Assembly: GCF_003269295.1 (NCBI RefSeq)
Contig: NZ_QLTT01000002.1
Span: 1,116,001 to 1,180,000, forward strand
Origin: Lentzea atacamensis
Lineage (GTDB): Bacteria > Actinomycetota > Actinomycetes > Mycobacteriales > Pseudonocardiaceae
Direction of reading: 5' to 3'
Length of the DNA stretch: 64,000 nt
Shown: in pieces, positions 47,801 to 55,215 of the stretch
Layout: each line of letters opens with the position of its first letter
Position numbering within the stretch: the first letter of the stretch is position 1
The notes under the pieces: model-generated
What the model was told of the DNA's origin: nothing
The model's input: the letters and a program-made list of their open reading frames with translations, nothing else
The model's database searches: none
Position numbers and translations under genes: made by a program

Positions 47801-48499
47801 CATCCGTTCCGCGAACAGCGCCCGAGCGTGCTTCTCCAGCCGTGCCACCTCGCGCGCCTCCTGGCCGAAGCCCTTCACCACGCGGACACCGGTGACGGTC
47901 TCCTCGACGTGCTGCGCGAGATCGGCGGCCCGCTGCTGCGCGGACCAGGTGGCGGGGAACAACGTCAGCCGCGTCCGGCCCGCGAGCCACGCCACCAGCG
48001 GCAGCACGATGATCGCGATGATCGTCAGCGGCACCGACAGGTAGAGCATCGCAGCCAGGGCGGCCACCGCGAACACCACGGTGCCGACCGCCAGCGGCGC
48101 CATCATCAGCAGCGACTGCACCAGCTGCAGGTCGGTGATCGACCGCGACACGATCTGCCCGGTCCGCAGCTCGTCCTGCTTCGCGCCGTCGAGCCGCTGC
48201 ACCGCCGAGAACACGCCGAGCCGCAGGTCGTGCTGCACGCCCAGCGCCAGCCGGCCGCCCAGATATCGCCGCAGGAACGCCGACCCGAACGTGAGCAGCT
48301 CCAGCGCGATCAACGCCACCATGAGCGCCCACAGCCGGTCGGTGCGGCCCTCCGTCGAGTCGTCGACCGCGGTCTTGAGCAGCAACGGGCCCGCCGCCTG
48401 CAGACCAACGCCGACGACCGCCGCCAGCACCGACAGCACCACCAGTCGGGGGTGCTGCCAGCAGGCGGCGGTCAGTCGGCGGATCCAGCCCTTCGTCAC
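44804..48499 (-). CDS. Fused full-length ABC exporter (TMD-NBD-TMD-NBD)
   Basis: This 1,231-residue single polypeptide has two complete ABC exporter halves, similar in layout to mycobacterial Rv0194, a multidrug exporter. The first half has Walker A GTAGSGKST, signature LSGGQRQR and Walker B LLLDDATSAVD, where the catalytic glutamate is replaced by Asp. The second half has GETGAGKST, LSAGQRQL and the normal LLLDEATAALD. The two ATP sites are therefore unequal, as in heterodimeric exporters. A poly-Gly linker (GRRGGGGGG) lies between halves. The GTG start has TAGTCT exactly 7 nt upstream, pointing to leaderless translation. Drug or lipid export is likely. Confidence 0.93.
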   Translation of the reverse strand: MTKGWIRRLTAACWQHPRLVVLSVLAAVVGVGLQAAGPLLLKTAVDDSTEGRTDRLWALMVALIALELLTFGSAFLRRYLGGRLALGVQHDLRLGVFSAVQRLDGAKQDELRTGQIVSRSITDLQLVQSLLMMAPLAVGTVVFAVAALAAMLYLSVPLTIIAIIVLPLVAWLAGRTRLTLFPATWSAQQRAADLAQHVEETVTGVRVVKGFGQEAREVARLEKHARALFAERMRAARLTSRPLATVTALPLLGQVGVLALGGWLALHGEVTLGTFLAFTTYVANLVGPTRILSGLVVSAQLARAGVERVYELIDSQPDVRDGPDEVPDGPLGISFSDVTFGYTRSEPVLQDFSISVEPGETLALVGTAGSGKSTVSLLLPRFYDVHSGAVRVGGADVRTLRLESLRGAVGVVFEEAFLFSDTVFANIAYGRPTASREEVERAAKAAEAHDFIEALPLGYDTVVGERGLTLSGGQRQRVALARALLSDPRVLLLDDATSAVDNATEAAIHATLASVTANRTTLLVAHRRSTLSLADRIAVLDAGRVVDVGTHEELTARCPLYRDLLAGPDEAIESTPPVATGELWPTLSQETLDQRLIDEARTTAPAASGRRGGGGGGMSALAGGPPTPELLAKVRALPPATEAPVLHGEDPQAPDPSFRLASLLRPVRWALAAVAALVVLDALVGMGLPALVRLGVDGGVVTGTTSTLWQAVAMGVGLVVIGWLTTTGSTVFAARLGERLLYLLRVRSYAHLQRLGLDYYEREMAGRIMTRMTTDVDALSTFLQTGLVTAVISLITVVGITAALVITDASLALIALSVLPLLAVATVIFQRLASTAYAEARERVSAVNADLQENVSGLRVSQAYTRERHSAEAFAERSDAYRRTRLRAQRYIATYFPFVAMLSGVAQAVVLAVGAHRVATGTLTPGVLLAFLLYLGLFFSPIQQLSGVFDGYQQARVGLRRIGDLLRTPSTVEPPATPIPVPPRLRGEVELRNVSFTYQGADHPALDNVSLHVNPGETVALVGETGAGKSTLVKLIARFYDATTGSVQVDGVDIRTYDLSSYRQRLGVVPQEAHLFGGDVAENVAYGRPTATREEIQQAVAAVGALPMVATLPNGFHQPVGERGNHLSAGQRQLLALARAELVNPDLLLLDEATAALDPATESAVLAASDHLTGTRTTFVVAHRLATAAKADRIVVLANGRIVEQGTHADLLASNGAYARLWRHGTPEAAA

Positions 48500-48555
48500 G
48501 CAGCCAAGACTACGGACGGGGTCTGACAGCTAAGTGGATCTTGGGAAGCCGCAGG

Positions 48556-49428
48556 TCAGGTGATGTCCTTGGACTGGGTGACCGCCCAGCCGCCCGCGAA
48601 CACGATCCCGGACCAGCCGAGGAACACGAGCCCCGACCACCACCAGTCGAGCGCCCCGCCCGCACCGGCGATCGCCCGCAGCACGTCCTCGACCTCCGGC
48701 GGCACCACACCCGCCGTCGACAGGAAGAGGTCGACCGCGACCGACCCGGTGAGCCCGTTGATCGACCCGTTCGGAAGGAACCCGATGATCGAGGGCACCT
48801 CCAGGTACGCGAGCACGAGGTGCAGCACGTTCTCGATCACCAGGAAGTACAGCAGCAGCAACACGACCGTGCCCGCCACGTTCGGGATCAGCGCGCCGAT
48901 GCCGACGCCGAACATCGTCATCAGGACCGACGACAGCACGCAGGCTAGCGTCAGCATCGCCCAGCCACCGGCGTCCGGCAGCTGCCCGGAATCGCTGGTG
49001 ATCACCACGCCGATGCCGAGGAACAGCATGATCGCGAGGCCGTAGATCGCGCCCCACAACACGTAGACCAGCATCTTCGCCAGCAACGCGTGCATGCGCG
49101 ACGGCGCGGTCAGGAACGTCGTCGTGATCGTCCGCCGGTTGATCTCACCGGAGATCGCCAGCGCACCGAAGACCATCGGGAAGATCGTCGAGATGTTGAT
49201 CGCCCGCGCCATGCCGAACAGCGACACCTTCCACTGGTCCGGCGTGACCCCGAGAAAGTCCGACACCTCGTCGACGTCGCTGGTCGACGCGAAGTCCACG
49301 AAGAACTGACCGAGCAGACCGGTGGCGAGCCCCCAGCCGAGCGCCAGCACCGCGGTCGGGATCAGCAGACCCCACCACAGCCCGGTCGTCGTCGTCTTGC
49401 GGAGCTCCGCCTGTACGAGGTTGCCCAT
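48556..49428 (-). CDS. ABC-2 type transporter permease
   Basis: The 290-residue integral membrane protein has six hydrophobic segments. The N-terminus MGNLVQAELRKTTTTGLWWGLL and the cytoplasmic NRRTITTTFLTAPSRMHALLAKM are typical of ABC-2 permeases that export drugs, lipids or peptides. The ATG at 49426-49428 overlaps the stop codon of the ATPase gene as TGATG. A TTG three codons upstream is less likely. It forms an exporter with the next gene; the substrate is unknown. Confidence 0.9.
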   Translation of the reverse strand: MGNLVQAELRKTTTTGLWWGLLIPTAVLALGWGLATGLLGQFFVDFASTSDVDEVSDFLGVTPDQWKVSLFGMARAINISTIFPMVFGALAISGEINRRTITTTFLTAPSRMHALLAKMLVYVLWGAIYGLAIMLFLGIGVVITSDSGQLPDAGGWAMLTLACVLSSVLMTMFGVGIGALIPNVAGTVVLLLLYFLVIENVLHLVLAYLEVPSIIGFLPNGSINGLTGSVAVDLFLSTAGVVPPEVEDVLRAIAGAGGALDWWWSGLVFLGWSGIVFAGGWAVTQSKDIT

Positions 49429-50384
49429 CAGGCCCAACCACCCTGCTGCTTGTACGGAGTCTGAGCCGGCGCGTACCCGGCGTACTGGCCGCTGGTGAGC
49501 TGGAAGAACAGCCGCTCGAGGTCGACCTGCTCCTCCTGGATGCCGTAGATCGACACGCCTGCCTTCAACGCGCTGTCGGCCACCTGCCTGGAGTCCACTC
49601 CGGACACCGCGAGCCTGCCGTCGGGCAGCTGCTCGATCGCCTGCACACCCTCAGCACGCAACGCCGTCGCGAGCGCGTTGATGTCCGACGGCTGGACGAG
49701 AACGCGCCGCTGCTGCGACTGCCGCAACTGCTCCAACGGCCCGTAGAACATCGTCTGCCCGCGCGAGATGATCACGACCTGGTCGACGGTCTGCTCGACC
49801 TCGGCCAGCAGGTGGCTGGAGATCAGCACCGTGCGTCCCATCCGCGCGTACGACTGCAGGAACGTGCGCAGCCACGCGATGCCCTCGGGGTCGAGGCCGT
49901 TCGCGGGTTCGTCCAGCACGAGCACCTGCGGGTCGCCGAGCAGCGCGGTGGCGAGCGCCAGCCGCTGCTTCATGCCGAGTGAGAACCCGCCCACCTTGCG
50001 ATCGGCCGCGGAGCCCAGGCCGACCAGGCCGAGGACCTGGTCGGCCTGCGCGTCCGGCACGCCGATGGCCGCCGCGTACACGCGCAGGTGGTCGCGGGCG
50101 GAGCGGGCGGGGTGGAACCCCTGTGCCTCCAGCACCGCGCCCACCACGCGGCCGGGCTGACCGAGCTGGTGGAACGGTCTTCCGTTGATCGTCGCCGTGC
50201 CGCTGGTCGGCTTCACGAGCCCGAGCAACATCCGCAGGGTCGTCGTCTTCCCCGCGCCGTTCGGGCCGAGGAAGCCCGTGACACTGCCGGGGGACACGGT
50301 GAAGCTCAGGTTCTGCACCGCGGTGACTGGACCGAACTGCTTGGTCAGGTTCTGCACCGCGATGAGGCCGCTGCCGTCATGCAT
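49428..50384 (-). CDS. ABC-2 type transporter ATP-binding protein
   Basis: The ATPase partner of the preceding permease has 318 residues. Walker A GPNGAGKTT, signature FSLGMKQRLALA and Walker B VLVLDEPANGLDP are intact. The C-terminal extension (GVSIYGIQEEQVDLERLFFQLTSG) is the usual tail of drug-type ABC-2 ATPases. The ATG at 50384 is preferred because GCAGGATGG lies about 8 nt upstream; ATG 50393 is three codons earlier. No dedicated regulator is adjacent. Confidence 0.92.
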   Translation of the reverse strand: MHDGSGLIAVQNLTKQFGPVTAVQNLSFTVSPGSVTGFLGPNGAGKTTTLRMLLGLVKPTSGTATINGRPFHQLGQPGRVVGAVLEAQGFHPARSARDHLRVYAAAIGVPDAQADQVLGLVGLGSAADRKVGGFSLGMKQRLALATALLGDPQVLVLDEPANGLDPEGIAWLRTFLQSYARMGRTVLISSHLLAEVEQTVDQVVIISRGQTMFYGPLEQLRQSQQRRVLVQPSDINALATALRAEGVQAIEQLPDGRLAVSGVDSRQVADSALKAGVSIYGIQEEQVDLERLFFQLTSGQYAGYAPAQTPYKQQGGWA

Positions 50385-50405
50385 GCGGCCCATCCTGCCT
50401 GAAGC

Positions 50406-50846
50406 TCAGTCCGGCAAGGCGTGCTTCGGGCGCGACACGACCGGCGCGCGGTGCACCACCGGCGGGAGGTCGCTCAAGATCGGCGGCAGCTCGGTGGTCA
50501 GCTCGACCGGTGTTTCCTCAGGGATCTCGATCGTGCCCGATCGGGTGAAAGGGTTGCGCAACGGCCTGCGGCGCTCCCGATGCGGCAGACCCTCGCCGAT
50601 CAGGTGCTGATGCGCCATGTTCCAGACCTGGCACGGCCACCGCCGTCGCCGCAGCCAGCCGGGACACGCCTTGCACCTGCCGTCCTCGTCCGGCTGGTGC
50701 ACCGTCAGCAGCAGTCGCCAGCCGTCCGCCAGGCGGTGGATCTCCGCGCGGGCCAGCGGGACCAGCGCGTCGGCTTCGCCGTGCTCGGCGACCTTGTCCA
50801 GCAGTGCCAGCCGTTGCAGCACCGCGTCTCGCAGCGCCTCGTCCAT
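50406..50846 (-). CDS. Hypothetical protein with Cys/Trp-rich centre
   Basis: I do not recognise this 146-residue protein. It has a helical N-terminal half (MDEALRDAVLQRLALLDKVAEHGEADALVPLARAEIHRLADGW), a central CKACPGWLRRRRWPCQVW that could bind a metal, and a proline-rich C-terminus. Its ATG overlaps the stop of the small gene upstream (TGATG), so the two are translationally coupled. It lies 21 bp ahead of the ABC-2 ATPase gene on the same strand, although it appears lineage-specific rather than part of the exporter. Confidence 0.65.
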   Translation of the reverse strand: MDEALRDAVLQRLALLDKVAEHGEADALVPLARAEIHRLADGWRLLLTVHQPDEDGRCKACPGWLRRRRWPCQVWNMAHQHLIGEGLPHRERRRPLRNPFTRSGTIEIPEETPVELTTELPPILSDLPPVVHRAPVVSRPKHALPD

Positions 50847-51028
50847 CACATCTTCGCCGTGGCCTGATCGAGCAAGGATCCCAGCCGGCGTGTCTGCGTG
50901 GCGGACATCACAGCGGTCTCGCCCGGTGGCGTGACCAGGAGGACTCGGTCGTTTTCGACCAGGACGGTCATCGATCTGTCCCGACCGAACGGGTCGTGGC
51001 AGTGGATCCATCCCTGTGGTTCAGCCAT
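50846..51028 (-). CDS. Hypothetical small protein coupled to the next gene
   Basis: The 60-residue protein starts MAEPQGWIHCHDPFGRDRSM and has a beta-rich middle (TVLVENDRVLLVTPPGETAVMS) and a helical end. I do not recognise the family. GGGAG lies 5-6 nt before the ATG at 51026-51028. The stop shares a base with the following ATG. The fixed pairing suggests the two proteins act together. Confidence 0.65.
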   Translation of the reverse strand: MAEPQGWIHCHDPFGRDRSMTVLVENDRVLLVTPPGETAVMSATQTRRLGSLLDQATAKM

Positions 51029-51278
51029 GGAATCTCCCTTCGAGGGACGCCCGACTCCGTGTTCATCGGCCGTCGGCCCTGCTCGCCGCACCGCGGACCG
51101 GTGAATTCACTCGTTTGCTGGACGGGCCGAACACGGGCAGTGGTCCAGTTGGGGAAACTTTTGGGTCGCGTTTCGGTGGGGGTGCTGGGCGCGCCCGCCC
51201 AAGGCCCGCTATATTTGTCCTCGGCGGCCCCGCTCCCAGTGACCCCCAGGCTGGTTGAGCGCGGCCGCCCTTTACGTG

Positions 51279-51326
51279 GCGGGCTCTGGCGCTCATCGGC
51301 CTTCGGTCGATTTCGCCAGAGCCCGC
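51279..51326 (+). terminator. Strong hairpin with T run upstream of the MFS gene
   Basis: GCGGGCTCTGGCG pairs perfectly with CGCCAGAGCCCGC over 13 bp and is followed by AGTTCTTTTTCGG. It has the form of an intrinsic terminator on the plus strand, 143 nt before the MFS start codon, with no gene on that strand upstream. It may end a small RNA or act as an attenuator. Confidence 0.6.
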
Positions 51327-51430
51327 AGTTCTTTTTCGGGGACGACCCCCGAAGCCCCGCAGGCTCAGGCGCTGAGCGCCTTCGCGATCCACGTCTCCCT
51401 CCGTGAAACCCGTTGCGCCCCGGTGTCTCG

Positions 51431-51457
51431 TACGCTGTAAGTTGCTCGTACACCGTA
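51431..51457. promoter_or_regulatory. Repeated TACNNNGTA element before the MFS/TetR operon
   Basis: TACGCTGTA (51431-51439) and TACACCGTA (51449-51457) are each near-palindromic and spaced 18 bp apart in a direct repeat (CTCGTACnnnGTAAG). They are 12-38 bp upstream of the MFS start codon, a good position for a repressor. The TetR protein encoded downstream is the likely ligand. Confidence 0.55.
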
Positions 51458-51468
51458 AGGGGGAGGAC

Positions 51469-52917
51469 ATGACTTCGACGACCGAGAAGGTCGGGGTGCA
51501 CCCGCACCCCCAGCGCTGGGCCGTGCTCGGCGTGCTCTGCCTGTCCGTGATGGTCGTGGTGCTCGACAACACCGTGCTGAACGTGGCGATCCCGTCGATC
51601 TCCACCGGCCTCGGGGCGAGCACCGCCGACATCCAGTGGATGATCAACGCGTACTCGCTGGCGCTGGCGGGTCTGCTGCTCACGACCGGTTCGCTGAGCG
51701 ACAGGTTCGGCCGCAGGAAGGCGTTGCTGGCCGGTCTCGCGCTCTTCGGTGCGGGCAGTGCCGTGGCGGCCTACGCGGGCTCGTCCGAGGCGCTGATCGC
51801 GGCACGCGGCTTCATGGGCGTCGGTGCCGCGATGCTGATGCCGGGCACGCTGGCCGTGCTGATGCAGTTGTTCGACGAGAAGGAACGCCCGAAGGCCATC
51901 GGCATCTGGGCCGCGGTCACGAGCCTCGGCTTCGCGGCCGGTCCGGTGATCGGCGGCGCGCTCATCAAGCACTTCTGGTGGGGTTCGGTGTTCCTCATCA
52001 ACGTGCCGGTGGCGATCCTCGCGATCGCGGCCGTCGCGGCGCTGGTGCCGGAGTCCAAGGACCCGACCGTGCGCAGGCCGGACGTCATCGGCTCGATCCT
52101 GTCGATCATCGGCATGGTTGCGCTGGTGTACGCGGTCATCGAGGTGCCGGAGCACGGGTTCGGCTCTGCGCAGTTCGGCGTGCCCGTGGCGATCGGGCTG
52201 GTCACCATGACGGCGTTCGCGTTGTGGGAACGGCACACCGCGGAGCCGATGCTGGACCTCGGCTTCTTCGCGGACCGGCGGTTCACCGGTGCGGTGGCGT
52301 CGGGAGTGCTGGCGTCGTTCGGCATGGCGGGCTCGCTCTTCCTGTTGACGCAACACCTTCAGGGCGTGCTCGGCTACAGCCCGTTGGAGGCCGGTCTTCG
52401 CGTGGCACCGATGGCGATCGCGTTGCTCGTCACCAGCAACACGCTGGGCCAGCTCGTGCTGAAACTGGGTGCCAGCAAGGCGATGCTGCTCGGCATGACG
52501 ATCGTCGCGGGCGGCGTGGTGCTGCTGTCGATCGGCAACACCTACCCGCCGACGCTGGCCGGTCTGATCCTCATCGGCGTGGGTGTCGGTGTGGCGCAAC
52601 CGGTTGCGGTCAACGCGCTGATGGGTGCCATCCCGCCGGAGCGCGCCGGTATCGCGTCGGGTCTGTCGAGCACGCTGACGGAGCTGGGCTCCTCGTTCGG
52701 CATCGCCGTGCTGGGCGCGCTGCTGTCCGCGCGGTTCGCGGCCTCACTGCCGGACGGAATCCCGTCGCGGTCGTTGAGCGACGCACTGCACAGCGGAGCG
52801 GACATCACGGTCGTGCGCGACGCGTTCTCGTCCGGCATGAGCGTGAGCCTCGTGATCGGCGCGATCGCGGTGTTCCTGGGAGGTGTTGTGGCCAGCGTGT
52901 TGCTGCGGCGTGCTTAG
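51469..52917 (+). CDS. MFS drug exporter, DHA2 (14-TM) family
   Basis: The 482-residue inner-membrane antiporter has 14 predicted segments. VVVLDNTVLNVAIPSI is motif C-like of DHA2 transporters, followed by SDRFGRRKALLAG (motif A) and AAMLMPGTLAVL. It is of the EmrB/QacA type and probably exports an antibiotic or other lipophilic compound with proton uptake. GGGGGAGGAC precedes the ATG. The stop TAG is part of a TAGGAT that serves as a -10 for the next gene, TetR. Control by that regulator is likely. Confidence 0.93.
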   Translation: MTSTTEKVGVHPHPQRWAVLGVLCLSVMVVVLDNTVLNVAIPSISTGLGASTADIQWMINAYSLALAGLLLTTGSLSDRFGRRKALLAGLALFGAGSAVAAYAGSSEALIAARGFMGVGAAMLMPGTLAVLMQLFDEKERPKAIGIWAAVTSLGFAAGPVIGGALIKHFWWGSVFLINVPVAILAIAAVAALVPESKDPTVRRPDVIGSILSIIGMVALVYAVIEVPEHGFGSAQFGVPVAIGLVTMTAFALWERHTAEPMLDLGFFADRRFTGAVASGVLASFGMAGSLFLLTQHLQGVLGYSPLEAGLRVAPMAIALLVTSNTLGQLVLKLGASKAMLLGMTIVAGGVVLLSIGNTYPPTLAGLILIGVGVGVAQPVAVNALMGAIPPERAGIASGLSSTLTELGSSFGIAVLGALLSARFAASLPDGIPSRSLSDALHSGADITVVRDAFSSGMSVSLVIGAIAVFLGGVVASVLLRRA

Positions 52918-52927
52918 GATCGCTGCT

Positions 52928-53611
52928 GTGGACAGCGTGTGGTTCAGCAAGCCCAGGCCCAGCAGCGGTCAGCCTCTCGGCCTGAGCCGGGAGGCGATCG
53001 TCTGCAAGGCGGTGGAGATGCTGGACGAGCACGGCATGCAGAAGCTGTCCATGCGCAAGCTCGCGGCCGCACTCGGTGCCGCACCGATGTCGCTCTACTG
53101 GCACGTGCCGACGAAGGACGCGTTGATCGAGCTCTGCCTCGACGAGGTCTACGGGGAGCTCGGGCGACCGGAACCGGACACCGACTGGGAGACGGCGCTG
53201 CGGCAGATGATGCACGCGTTTCGTCAGGTCGCGCACAGGCACCCGTGGTGGATCCGAGGCATCGGTGAGTTCAACTCCGTCGGGCCGAACGCGGTGGCGA
53301 TGGCGGACACGATGCTCGAAGCCATGCTGTCGGCCGGCCTGTCGACGTTCGCGGCGGCGCGGTCGGTGTCGGCGGTGTCGAGCTACGTCGTCGGATACGC
53401 GACGGCCGAGGTGAACTTCATCGGCCGCGGCGGGATGGATGCCGCGCCGCCGGACCTGGCGAAGATCGCCGACCTGTACCGGGACAGGCATCCCCGTTAC
53501 GTCGCGATGCTGGGCGAGCAGGAGCTGTGGTCGCTGGAGGGGCAGTTCGAGTTCGGGCTGGACTGCGTGATCGACGGCATCAGGGCGAGGGTCGCGGTGC
53601 TCCGGTCGTGA
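52928..53611 (+). CDS. TetR family regulator of the MFS exporter
   Basis: The 227-residue protein has an N-terminal helix-turn-helix (AIVCKAVEMLDEHGMQKLSMRKLAAALGAAPMSLYWHVPTKDALIELCLDEVYGEL) typical of the TetR class, and a ligand-binding C-terminal domain related to tetracycline-repressor types. The GTG start lies exactly 7 nt after TAGGAT, so it is probably also expressed from its own leaderless promoter inside the MFS stop region. Its stop overlaps, as GTGA, the start of a decayed frame. Confidence 0.92.
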   Translation: MDSVWFSKPRPSSGQPLGLSREAIVCKAVEMLDEHGMQKLSMRKLAAALGAAPMSLYWHVPTKDALIELCLDEVYGELGRPEPDTDWETALRQMMHAFRQVAHRHPWWIRGIGEFNSVGPNAVAMADTMLEAMLSAGLSTFAAARSVSAVSSYVVGYATAEVNFIGRGGMDAAPPDLAKIADLYRDRHPRYVAMLGEQELWSLEGQFEFGLDCVIDGIRARVAVLRS

Positions 53612-53948
53612 GCTGCAGCATCGACGGCCCGATCCGGCGCCCGATCGAGGTTTCCGCACTCCTGCAGCACACACGGGAGGTGCTGCGGGAGTTGCTGGCG
53701 ACCGACGAGGTCCCGGAACTGTCGAGCAACACGCGATCGCGCCGGCGGCCGCCGACCTCGGTGGTGGCGCCTTCTTCGACGAGAACCGCGGCATCGTGCG
53801 GCCGTTGATCTACGACCCGCGCGAGGTGATCGCGAAGACCCGACTCGCTCCGGGCGATCTCGGGTTCCTGGACCGGTGCGAGCGGTACCTGCGCCAGTTC
53901 GAGCACCTCAACGGCCGGCCGAGGACCGTCACGCTGGCCGGATGGACG
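53608..53948 (+). pseudogene. Frameshifted gene of unknown function
   Basis: The frame starting at GTG 53608 encodes VSCSIDGPIRRPIEVSALL and continues to about ATDEVPEL, then loses protein character. The frame one base earlier, from about 53720 on, continues with VEQHAIAPAAADLGGGAFF and RPLIYDPREVIAKTRLAPGDLGFLDRCERYLRQFEHLNG. Restoring one G after GAACT near 53720 would join them into EL-VEQH. No stop in the second frame occurs before the terminator, so the 3' end has also decayed. The family is not recognised. It was translationally coupled to the TetR gene. Confidence 0.5.
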
Positions 53949-53951
53949 AAA

Positions 53952-53978
53952 CCCCCGCAGCATGATCGCGTGCGGGGG
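53952..53978. terminator. Terminator after ald (and after the decayed gene)
   Basis: CCCCCGCA pairs with TGCGGGGG around an 11-nt loop. On the minus strand it starts 22 bp after the ald stop and is followed by GTTTCG. Confidence 0.7.
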
Positions 53979-53999
53979 CTTCTCTCATTCAGTTGGCTT

Positions 54000-55112
54000 T
54001 CAGACCACGGTCTCCAGCGGCGTGTGCGTGAGGCCGGTCGCCTCGGCCACCGGGCCGTTGGTCAGCTGCCCGGCGTGGACGTTGAGGCCCAGGGCGAGCG
54101 AACGGTCGTTCTTCAACGCCTTCTCCCAACCCTTGTCGGCCAGCGCGACCGCGTAGGGCAGCGTCACGTTGGTCAGGGCGTAGGTCGAGGTGCGCGGCAC
54201 GGCGCCCGGCATGTTCGCCACGCAGTAGAAGACCGAGTTGTGGACCTCGTAGGTCGGCTCGGCGTGCGTGGTCGGACGTGAGTCCTCGAAGCAGCCGCCC
54301 TGGTCGATCGCGATGTCGACGAGCACAGAGCCCGGCTTCATGTCGGCGACCAGTGCGTTCGAGACCAGCTTCGGGGCGGCGGCACCCGGCACGAGCACGG
54401 CGCCGATGACCAGGTCGGCCTCGCGGACGGCCTGTTCCACGGAGAACGCGTTGGACGCCAGCGTGCGCAGGCGGCCCTGGAACTGGGCGTCGATCTGGCG
54501 CAGGCGGTCGACGTTGGTGTCGAGGATCTGCACGTCCGCGCCCATGCCGACGGCGATGGTGGCGGCGTTGACGCCCGCCACGCCGCCGCCGATCACGACC
54601 ACGCGGGCAGGGGCGACGCCGGGGACGCCACCGGGCAGCACGCCGCGGCCACCGGACGGCTTCATCAGGGAGAACGCGCCGACCTGCGGGGCCAGGCGGC
54701 CCGCGACCTCGGACATCGGGGCGAGCAGCGGCAGCGCGCGGTTCGGCAGCTGCACGGTCTCGTAGGCGATGGCCGTGGTGCCGGAGGCCAGCAGAGCCTC
54801 GGTCAGCGGCTTGTCGGCGGCGAGGTGCAGGTACGTGAAGAGGGTCTGGCCGGCGCGGAGGCGGGGGTACTCCTCGGCGATCGGCTCCTTGACCTTGAGG
54901 ACCATGTCGCCTTCCGCCCACACGTCGTCGGCGGAAGCGAGGATCTTGGCGCCCGCGGCGAGGTACTCCTCGTCGGTGATCGCGGAACCCAGACCGGCGC
55001 CCCGCTCGACGAACACGTCGTGGCCGCGGCTGGTCAGCTCGTGAGCACCCGCCGGCGTGAGGGCGACGCGGTACTCGTGGTTCTTGATCTCGCGGGGAAC
55101 TGCGATCCGCAC
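54000..55112 (-). CDS. ald: Alanine dehydrogenase
   Basis: Ald interconverts alanine and pyruvate plus ammonia with NAD. The 370-residue protein starts MRIAVPREIKNHEYRVALTPAGAHEL, the family hallmark, with the pyruvate-binding lysine and arginine in that stretch and in LKVKEP. The NAD-binding fold is GGVPGVAPARVVVIGGGVAGVNAA, and CVANMPGAVPRTSTYALTNVTLPY contains the conserved C-terminal motif. GTG at 55110-55112 has GGAGGAG about 8 nt upstream. No AldR regulator is adjacent. Together with the neighbouring glycine/serine genes it serves amino-acid breakdown. Confidence 0.96.
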   Translation of the reverse strand: MRIAVPREIKNHEYRVALTPAGAHELTSRGHDVFVERGAGLGSAITDEEYLAAGAKILASADDVWAEGDMVLKVKEPIAEEYPRLRAGQTLFTYLHLAADKPLTEALLASGTTAIAYETVQLPNRALPLLAPMSEVAGRLAPQVGAFSLMKPSGGRGVLPGGVPGVAPARVVVIGGGVAGVNAATIAVGMGADVQILDTNVDRLRQIDAQFQGRLRTLASNAFSVEQAVREADLVIGAVLVPGAAAPKLVSNALVADMKPGSVLVDIAIDQGGCFEDSRPTTHAEPTYEVHNSVFYCVANMPGAVPRTSTYALTNVTLPYAVALADKGWEKALKNDRSLALGLNVHAGQLTNGPVAEATGLTHTPLETVV

Positions 55113-55215
55113 GATGACTCCTCCGTTCGGCTGGCCTCTGTCTCACAATGTGAGGCAGCCCGAAGGTCATGTCATCGTGCGGATCGCACTATCCGGTCAC
55201 TGTCGGGTTGTTCTG

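Larger units (their letters stand above)
51029..51468. other. 440-bp divergent intergenic region with structured sequence
   Basis: This region lies between the small coupled genes and the MFS exporter. It contains TATATT at 51210-51215 in otherwise GC-rich DNA, a strong terminator-like hairpin (51279-51326), a second short hairpin CGGGG/CCCCG just after it, GGCGCTGAGCGCC near 51371-51383, and TACNNNGTA repeats near the MFS start. The open frames crossing it are not protein-like. A leader RNA or small RNA is possible. Confidence 0.5.

Noticed and set aside
44420-48526. 1,368-codon open frame antisense to the ABC exporter
   Set aside because: It mirrors codon bias of the exporter gene on the other strand, is rich in His/Arg/Gln, and has no recognisable domain.
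53796-54281. Independent 161-codon gene starting at GTG 53796
   Set aside because: Its first 60 codons look like real protein but its second half is antisense to ald and passes through the ald terminator. It is better read as the 3' part of a frameshifted gene.
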